Of a stretch of 21,861 nucleotides of DNA, positions 17,280-21,861 are shown in pieces (position 1 is the stretch's first letter; each line of letters opens with the position of its first letter). The DNA is from Betaproteobacteria bacterium (lineage in GTDB: Bacteria > Pseudomonadota > Gammaproteobacteria > Burkholderiales > Burkholderiaceae), in NCBI GenBank assembly GCA_947468785.1, contig CANIMS010000004.1:1-21861 (forward strand), given 5' to 3'. The position numbers and the translations under genes were made by a program. The notes below the pieces were generated by a model, which saw only the letters and a list, made by a program, of their open reading frames with translations, was not told the origin of the DNA and did not search any database.

Positions 17280-18560
17280 TTATTGTTTGATAGCACGATA
17301 GCCAATATCTTTGCGGTATTGCATGCCATCAAATTGAATTTTATCGATCGCTTCATACGCTTTTTGTTGAGCACCTCGCACAGTATCGGCAAGGCCAACG
17401 ACACACATTACACGACCGCCAGAAGTTAGCAATTTGCCATCCTGCAATTTAGTCCCTGCATGAAAGGTGATTTGATCTTCGGTATCAGTAGGGACGCCGC
17501 TAATCACATCACCATTGCGCGGGGTATCCGGGTAATTATGCGCTGCGAGTACAACACCTAAAGCAGTTCTACGGTCCCATTCCAGCTCAACTTCATTGAG
17601 CTTGCCATCTACGGCATGATCCAAAGCATTGACTAAATCGCTCCGCAGACGTGCCATGATGGGCTGAGTTTCTGGGTCACCCATCCTACAGTTAAATTCG
17701 AGCGTCTTGATTTTGCCGTCGGGAGCAATCATTAATCCTGCGTATAAGAATCCAGTGTAAGGAATGCCATCTGATTCCATTCCTTTAACGGTAGGCATGA
17801 TGACTTCACGCAAAGCACGAGCATGAATTTCTGGGGTGACAACCGGAGCAGGAGAGTAGGCACCCATGCCACCAGTATTAGGTCCTTGATCGGCGTCTAA
17901 CAAACGTTTGTGATCTTGGCTAGTTGCTAATGCGAGTACATGCTTACCATCGACAAGCACAATAAAGCTTGCTTCTTCACCCATTAAAAACTCTTCAATA
18001 ACCACTCGTGCACCAGCATTGCCTAATTTATTATCGGCAAGCATCATATCAACAGCCGCATGAGCTTCTTCTAGATTCATTGCCACGACGACACCCTTAC
18101 CAGCAGCTAATCCATCTGCTTTGATCACAATCGGCGCACCCTTAGCATCGATATAAGCATGTGCCTCAAGTGCATTTGAAAAGGTTTGATAATCAGCAGT
18201 TGGAATGCCATGGCGTTTCATAAAGGCTTTAGAAAAGTCTTTAGAGGACTCTAGCTGGGCTGCCAATTGGCTTGGGCCAAAGATGCGCAGGCCCTGATTA
18301 CGAAAGACATCCACAATACCGGCTGCTAGTGGAGCCTCAGGACCTACAACGGTTAAGTGAATTTTTTCACGTTTAGCAAAATCGGCTAAATCTTGTAAAT
18401 CAGTCATTGGTAAATTTTCAATGCCAGCAGCTGCTTGTTTGGCAGTAGCAGTTCCGCCATTACCGGGCGCTACAAATACGGTTTGTACTTGAGGAGATTG
18501 AGCAAGCTTCCAGGCAAGAGCGTGTTCGCGTCCGCCAGATCCGATAAGTAGAATTTTCAT
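17280..18560 (-). CDS. purD: Phosphoribosylamine-glycine ligase
   Basis: PurD (GAR synthetase) joins phosphoribosylamine and glycine using ATP, the second step of purine synthesis. It has 426 residues, normal length. The N-terminal dinucleotide-like fold has GSGGREH (7-13) and APGNGGT. The ATP-grasp domain shows KADGLAAGKG (147-156), LDADQGPNTGGMGAYSP and EFNCRMGDPETQ, and the C-terminal domain ends with GGRVMCVVG. It lies 21 bases after yebC and 27 before hemF on the same strand, so co-transcription is likely. No strong Shine-Dalgarno sequence precedes the ATG, and I see no purine-type regulatory motif upstream. Confidence 0.97.
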   Translation of the reverse strand: MKILLIGSGGREHALAWKLAQSPQVQTVFVAPGNGGTATAKQAAAGIENLPMTDLQDLADFAKREKIHLTVVGPEAPLAAGIVDVFRNQGLRIFGPSQLAAQLESSKDFSKAFMKRHGIPTADYQTFSNALEAHAYIDAKGAPIVIKADGLAAGKGVVVAMNLEEAHAAVDMMLADNKLGNAGARVVIEEFLMGEEASFIVLVDGKHVLALATSQDHKRLLDADQGPNTGGMGAYSPAPVVTPEIHARALREVIMPTVKGMESDGIPYTGFLYAGLMIAPDGKIKTLEFNCRMGDPETQPIMARLRSDLVNALDHAVDGKLNEVELEWDRRTALGVVLAAHNYPDTPRNGDVISGVPTDTEDQITFHAGTKLQDGKLLTSGGRVMCVVGLADTVRGAQQKAYEAIDKIQFDGMQYRKDIGYRAIKQ

Positions 18561-18581
18561 AATTAAATAGCTAATGAAGGT

Positions 18582-19301
18582 TTAAAGGGCAGCATTCGTA
18601 AATACTTCTTGAACGTCATCTAAGTTTTCTAAGGCATCTAATAGTTTTTGCATGCTTTCTGCTTGCTCACCTTCGAGGGTAATTTCAGTTTCTGGACGCA
18701 TTGCTACTGTAGCAAGTTCAGCCTTCATACCTGCTTTCGTAATAGCATCTTGGACTTTACTGAAATCAGGCACCGGCGTTAATACCTCTAATGATCCATC
18801 ATCATGAGCAATTACATCATCGGCGCCGGCATCAAGAGCAACTTCCATGAGTTGGTCTTCATTGGCACCAGGAGCGAATAGCATTTGGCCACAGTGCTTA
18901 AATAAGAAGGCAACCGAACCCTCAGTTCCCATGTTGCCACCATTTTTATTGAAAGCATGACGCACTTCAGCAACAGTCCGCGTTCGATTGTCGGTCAAGC
19001 AATCCACAATGACTGCCGCACCATTGATTCCATAACCCTCATAACGAATCTCTTCGTAGTTCACTCCTTCGAGTGATCCGGTGCCACGCTGAATAGCTCT
19101 TTGCACGTTATCGTTCGGCATATTGGCATCTTTAGCTTTATCAATCGCTAAACGTAAACGGGGGTTAGCAGTCAGATCGCCACCACCCAACTTGGCAGCA
19201 ACCGTAATTTCTTTAATGAGTTTGGTCCAAATCTTGCCGCGTTTTTCGTCTTGACGACCTTTGCGGTGCTGAATATTGGCCCATTTTGAGTGGCCGGCCA
19301 T
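18582..19301 (-). CDS. yebC: YebC/PmpR-family regulatory/translation protein
   Basis: This cytoplasmic YebC/TACO1-family protein has 239 residues, normal size. The signature [18 protein letters not shown] opens the protein, followed by [21 protein letters not shown], then [20 protein letters not shown] and [20 protein letters not shown]. Family members were described as transcriptional regulators (PmpR) and more recently as factors that help ribosomes through proline-rich or difficult stretches, so the precise role is open. It is the first gene of the eight-gene minus-strand run and should carry the main promoter. AAAAGGACT lies 8-16 bases upstream of the ATG as a ribosome-binding site. A strong inverted repeat sits further up in its leader. 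Confidence 0.95.
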   Translation of the reverse strand: MAGHSKWANIQHRKGRQDEKRGKIWTKLIKEITVAAKLGGGDLTANPRLRLAIDKAKDANMPNDNVQRAIQRGTGSLEGVNYEEIRYEGYGINGAAVIVDCLTDNRTRTVAEVRHAFNKNGGNMGTEGSVAFLFKHCGQMLFAPGANEDQLMEVALDAGADDVIAHDDGSLEVLTPVPDFSKVQDAITKAGMKAELATVAMRPETEITLEGEQAESMQKLLDALENLDDVQEVFTNAAL

Positions 19302-19327
19302 GCGGGTAAGTCCTTTTAATAATTTGG

Positions 19328-19356
19328 CTAGAAGACCTCATTTTAAGGGCTTCTAG
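19328..19356. promoter_or_regulatory. Inverted repeat in the yebC/tRNA-Leu divergent region
   Basis: CTAGAAG (19328-19334) and CTTCTAG (19350-19356) are perfect complements. Inside them, after one mismatch, CCT (19336-19338) pairs with AGG (19346-19348), leaving a 7-base loop. The element starts 27 bases upstream of the yebC start. It could be an RNA hairpin in the yebC leader or a protein-binding operator; there is no immediate T-run on either side, so a simple terminator is less likely. Confidence 0.45.
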
Positions 19357-19386
19357 GGCAAAGGTAGGGGATAGACACCCATTTTT

Positions 19387-19395
19387 TGTTACACT
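19387..19395 (+). promoter_or_regulatory. Extended -10 candidate for the tRNA-Leu promoter
   Basis: TGTTACACT has the TGnTANNNT form of an extended -10 element. It would start transcription near 19402, about 50 bases before the mature tRNA, giving a plausible leader. No clear -35 is visible, which extended -10 promoters can tolerate. Confidence 0.35.
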
Positions 19396-19452
19396 CTCAT
19401 GTCTTAGCAGTACAAAGCAAGAAACTAAGCAGAATTTCCACTGCAAACACCT

Positions 19453-19537
19453 GCCTCGGTGATGGAATTGGTAGACGTGCCGGACTCAAAATCCGGTGCC
19501 GCAAGGCGTGGCGGTTCGAGTCCGCCCCGAGGCACCA
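19453..19537 (+). tRNA. tRNA-Leu (anticodon CAA), reads UUG
   Basis: This is a complete 85-base class II tRNA. The acceptor stem GCCTCGG pairs with CCGAGGC, followed by discriminator A and an encoded CCA. The anticodon arm is CCGGA-CTCAAAA-TCCGG, giving anticodon CAA at 19486-19488. The long variable arm TGCCGCAAGGCGT is as expected for leucine. The T arm is GGCGG-TTCGAGT-CCGCC. The D arm contains the usual GGTAGACG. It is an isolated tRNA between yebC (divergent) and the sugar-acid operon (same strand). Confidence 0.97.
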
Positions 19538-19585
19538 AACTACTTCCCTTTCAAACAGAAAGGTCGATAGCATCTAAACTCATTT

Positions 19586-19594
19586 TGCTATGAT
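19586..19594 (+). promoter_or_regulatory. Extended -10 candidate for the sugar-acid operon
   Basis: TGCTATGAT matches TGnTATNAT and lies 60 bases upstream of the dehydrogenase ATG. No -35 consensus stands at the expected place. The predicted start near 19601 leaves a leader of about 54 bases that contains GGAGG, CCTC and the true ribosome-binding GAGGA. Confidence 0.4.
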
Positions 19595-19654
19595 GATTGC
19601 CACATTGCCCTTTGGAGGCTAATAAACGGTATTAACCTCATTGAGGATCACGCT

Positions 19655-20554
19655 ATGAAAAGAGTTGGCTTAATTGGCCTTGGAGCGATGGGTTCTGGCA
19701 TGGCAGGATCGTTGCGAAGAGCCAATATGGATTTATATGTTTACGATGTTCGCTCTGAGGTCGCGCAAAAGTTTGTACAAAATGGTGGAACTGCTTGCAC
19801 TTCATTGAAAGAGCTAGGTTCGCTTTGTGATGTGCTTGTTTCCGTAGTTGTGAATGCCGCCCAGACTGAGGAAGTTCTCTTTGGATCCTCAACCACTCCT
19901 GGTGTTATGGAAACCTTAAAGCGCGGCAGTGTCTTTATCATGTGCTCCACTGTTGATCCTAATATCTCCATTACGTTTGAATCTCGTCTGGCCGAAAAAG
20001 GCGTTCTTTATGTGGATGCGCCCATTTCAGGTGGAGCAGCTAAGGCAGCTAGCGGTGAAATGACCATGATGACTTCAGCTCGTGCCGAAGCCTATGAGAA
20101 GGTCAACGATATCTTAAATGCAATGTCTACTACCGTATATCGCCTTGGGGATCGGGCTGGAATTGGCAGCAAAGTAAAAGTCATTAATCAATTATTAGCC
20201 GGAGTCCATATTGCTGCAGCTGCAGAAGCAATGGCCTTAGGTTTAAGAGAGGGCGTTGATCCAAGTGCTTTGTATGAGGTCATTACTCATAGTGCAGGCA
20301 ATAGCTGGATGTTTGAGAATCGAATGGCACATGTGCTTGCTGGCGACTATCAGCCTTTATCCGCTGTAGATATTTTTGTTAAAGATCTGGGCATTGTGCT
20401 GGATATGGCGCGTGCTAGTAAATTTCCACTGCCGCTTTCTTCAACTGCTCATCAAATGTTTATGCAAGCCTCAACAGCTGGATTTGCTAAAGAGGATGAT
20501 AGTGCGGTCATTAAGATATTCCCTGGGATTGAATTACCAAAGGCATCAAAGTGA
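19655..20554 (+). CDS. ltnD: NAD(P)-dependent 3-hydroxyacid dehydrogenase, L-threonate dehydrogenase (LtnD) type
   Basis: This beta-hydroxyacid dehydrogenase of the 3-hydroxyisobutyrate dehydrogenase superfamily has 299 residues. The Rossmann motif GLGAMG is at 8-13, the substrate-binding DAPISGG at 121-127, and the catalytic lysine K175 with N178 in KVKVINQLLAG. In the LtnD subgroup the enzyme oxidises C2 of L-threonate (or a related four-carbon acid) to the 2-oxo acid, feeding OtnK/OtnC. The OtnK-type gene directly downstream overlaps it by GTGA and supports that assignment over 3-hydroxyisobutyrate or tartronate semialdehyde reductase. GAGGA at 19643-19647, 7 bases before the ATG, is a good ribosome-binding site. 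Which stereoisomer is used cannot be decided. Confidence 0.85.
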   Translation: MKRVGLIGLGAMGSGMAGSLRRANMDLYVYDVRSEVAQKFVQNGGTACTSLKELGSLCDVLVSVVVNAAQTEEVLFGSSTTPGVMETLKRGSVFIMCSTVDPNISITFESRLAEKGVLYVDAPISGGAAKAASGEMTMMTSARAEAYEKVNDILNAMSTTVYRLGDRAGIGSKVKVINQLLAGVHIAAAAEAMALGLREGVDPSALYEVITHSAGNSWMFENRMAHVLAGDYQPLSAVDIFVKDLGIVLDMARASKFPLPLSSTAHQMFMQASTAGFAKEDDSAVIKIFPGIELPKASK

Positions 20555-21813
20555 GCATTCTTCTAGGCTGTATTGCTGACGACTTTACGGGCGCAACTGA
20601 TCTAGCCAATAACTTGGTCCGCAACGGCATGCGTGTTGCACAAACAATTGGTGTTCCGCAGCGAAGCTTAGATCAAGACTTTGATGCGGTTGTAGTGGCT
20701 CTGAAGTCTCGTAATCTTGATTCGGAAGAGGCTATATCCCAATCTCTAAAGGCGCTTGATTGGTTACGTACACAAGGCGCGCAACAGATTTATTTTAAGT
20801 ATTGTTCCACTTTTGACAGCACGCCTAGGGGTAATATCGGACAGGTTACTGAGGCTCTGATGGATGCCCTTGATACAGATTTTACGATTGCTACCCCTGC
20901 TTTTCCGGACAATGGACGCAGCGTCTTTAAAGGTTATTTATTTGTGGGTGATGTCCTTTTAAGTGAATCGGGAATGCGGGATCATCCCTTAACTCCTATG
21001 ACAGACCCTAATTTAGTTCGGGTACTCCAGGCCCAGTGCAAAAAGAAGGTTGGATTGATATCCTATCAATCAGTTTTAGCGGGTGCGCAAGTAGTTAAGA
21101 ATCGGATCGCAGAGTTACGCGATCAAAATGTAAGCATCGCTATTGTAGATGCCGTCTCAAATGAAGATTTGTATCGTATTGCTCCTGCTCTTAAGAGTTT
21201 ACCTTTGCTTACAGGTGGATCAGGAGTAGCTATAGGTTTACCGGGAAATTTTGGTTTGGTCGATCGTCCAGAGACCAGTGTCTTGCCTCCGGCATTGGGC
21301 TATCAAGCGATTATTTCTGGAAGCTGCTCTGAGGCAACGAACCGTCAGGTAGCGCACTTTAAGCAACTTGGTGGAGCTGCATATGCCATCAATCCATTAG
21401 AGCTTGTATCGGAATCAGCAAAGGCAATATTGCCAAATGTCTTAGCCTGGGCAAAGCCACTCTTACCTGCAGGGCCTGTATTGATTTATTCAACAGCCAA
21501 ACCTGATGAGGTTAGAGCGATTCAAGCAAAACTGGGAATACAAAAAGCGGGTAGCGCAATCGAAAATATGCTCGCCAGTATTGCTGATGGTCTAGTGAAC
21601 ATGGGAGTGCGACAGATTCTGGTGGCTGGTGGCGAAACCTCAGGCGCTTGTGTGCGAGAGTTGGGAGTGGATCAGATGCGGATTGGTCCACAAATTGATC
21701 CTGGTGTGCCTTGGTGTTATGCACAAGGAAAACATCAATCGCTTCACCTCACTTTAAAATCAGGTAACTTTGGTACGGATGATTTTTTTACAAAAGCATT
21801 TTCTAAGTTGTGA
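20551..21813 (+). CDS. otnK: Four-carbon acid sugar kinase, 3-oxo-tetronate kinase type (DUF1537)
   Basis: This ATP-dependent kinase is of the four-carbon acid sugar kinase family (formerly DUF1537), 420 residues. It phosphorylates 3-oxo-tetronate at O4. The N-terminal substrate domain carries the hallmark ADDFTGATD (9-17), followed by FKYCSTFDSTPRGNIG with the conserved STPRGN block. The C-terminal nucleotide-binding domain has GGSGVAIGL and GGETS at 360-364, then GPQIDPGVPW. The start is GTG 20551, overlapping the dehydrogenase TGA (GTGA), typical of coupled translation. An aldolase start follows 8 bases after the stop, completing the known ltnD-otnK-otnC order. It acts in the cytoplasm. 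Confidence 0.92.
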   Translation: MSILLGCIADDFTGATDLANNLVRNGMRVAQTIGVPQRSLDQDFDAVVVALKSRNLDSEEAISQSLKALDWLRTQGAQQIYFKYCSTFDSTPRGNIGQVTEALMDALDTDFTIATPAFPDNGRSVFKGYLFVGDVLLSESGMRDHPLTPMTDPNLVRVLQAQCKKKVGLISYQSVLAGAQVVKNRIAELRDQNVSIAIVDAVSNEDLYRIAPALKSLPLLTGGSGVAIGLPGNFGLVDRPETSVLPPALGYQAIISGSCSEATNRQVAHFKQLGGAAYAINPLELVSESAKAILPNVLAWAKPLLPAGPVLIYSTAKPDEVRAIQAKLGIQKAGSAIENMLASIADGLVNMGVRQILVAGGETSGACVRELGVDQMRIGPQIDPGVPWCYAQGKHQSLHLTLKSGNFGTDDFFTKAFSKL

Positions 21814-21821
21814 AACAGAAT

Positions 21822-21861
21822 ATGACAGAAGAACAATTCGCACGAAATGAAATTTGCCGTA
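21822..21861 (+). CDS. otnC: Start of a probable 3-oxo-tetronate 4-phosphate decarboxylase (class II aldolase), cut by window edge
   Basis: ATG at 21822 opens a frame that runs off the window after 13 codons (MTEEQFARNEICR). The R-x-EICR segment resembles the N-terminus of OtnC/class II aldolase-adducin enzymes, and OtnC regularly follows OtnK. The assignment rests mainly on gene order; 13 residues are too few for certainty. The known reaction gives dihydroxyacetone phosphate and CO2. Confidence 0.55.
   Translation, partial: MTEEQFARNEICR

Noticed and set aside
19547..19563. CCTTTC-AAACA-GAAAGG hairpin after tRNA-Leu as a terminator
   Set aside because: The 6-bp stem is perfect but no T-run follows, so a rho-independent terminator is not supported; it could be an RNA processing feature or chance.
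19213..19577. Short frames around the tRNA and yebC leader as small proteins
   Set aside because: They cross the tRNA gene or run into yebC in another frame and show no plausible start signal or composition.
1..21861. CRISPR, insertion sequence, prophage, toxin-antitoxin or defence system
   Set aside because: No repeat-spacer pattern, transposase, integrase, terminal inverted repeats or defence-type domains are visible; all coding regions match core or catabolic families.

Overview
This window looks like a compact, mostly housekeeping stretch of a betaproteobacterial chromosome. The best guess is Burkholderiales, of the small-genome freshwater Polynucleobacter type. That placement is inferred from protein character, moderate base composition, very tight gene packing and the run yebC-purD-hemF-nadD-rsfS-rlmH-maf-rng; no database search was possible. 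The window holds 21 protein genes (two cut by its edges) and one tRNA. No gap without a gene exceeds 180 bases. I see no insertion sequence, phage gene, CRISPR array, toxin-antitoxin pair or rRNA.

Layout. (1) 1-3568: a GntR/FCD-type regulator (minus strand, cut by the left edge) is divergent from a serine/alanine-glyoxylate-type aminotransferase. This is followed by a small GlcG/HbpS-family protein and an RhlE-type DEAD-box helicase. The divergent gap carries palindromes that look like operators. (2) 3603-8174: gluQ (tRNA-Asp queuosine modification) and dnaE (replicative polymerase) diverge with only 3 bases between their start codons. (3) 8177-12653: a minus-strand three-gene glycosyltransferase operon for LPS core is divergent from msbA, the lipid A-core flippase; together they form an envelope module. 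(4) 12650-19301: an eight-gene minus-strand run, yebC, purD, hemF, nadD, rsfS, rlmH, maf and rng. It combines translation-related functions (yebC, rsfS, rlmH), purine, heme and NAD synthesis, nucleotide house-cleaning and RNA processing. Several junctions overlap by 4-8 bases, which suggests coupled translation. (5) 19453-19537: tRNA-Leu(CAA). (6) 19655-21861: a plus-strand catabolic operon for four-carbon sugar acids (LtnD-type dehydrogenase, OtnK-type kinase and the first codons of an OtnC-type aldolase).

How the parts cooperate. The region-6 genes would oxidise, phosphorylate and decarboxylate a threonate-like acid to dihydroxyacetone phosphate. The region-3 glycosyltransferases would extend the core that MsbA flips across the inner membrane. 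Region 1 is a probable regulated glyoxylate/amino-acid unit.

I do not find a convincing new system here. The points most worth a second look are the operator-like palindromes at 278-396, the almost gapless divergent pairs at 4553/4557 and 10879/10890 with possible leaderless transcripts, the structured leader of yebC, and the placement of a sugar-acid operon directly behind a tRNA.
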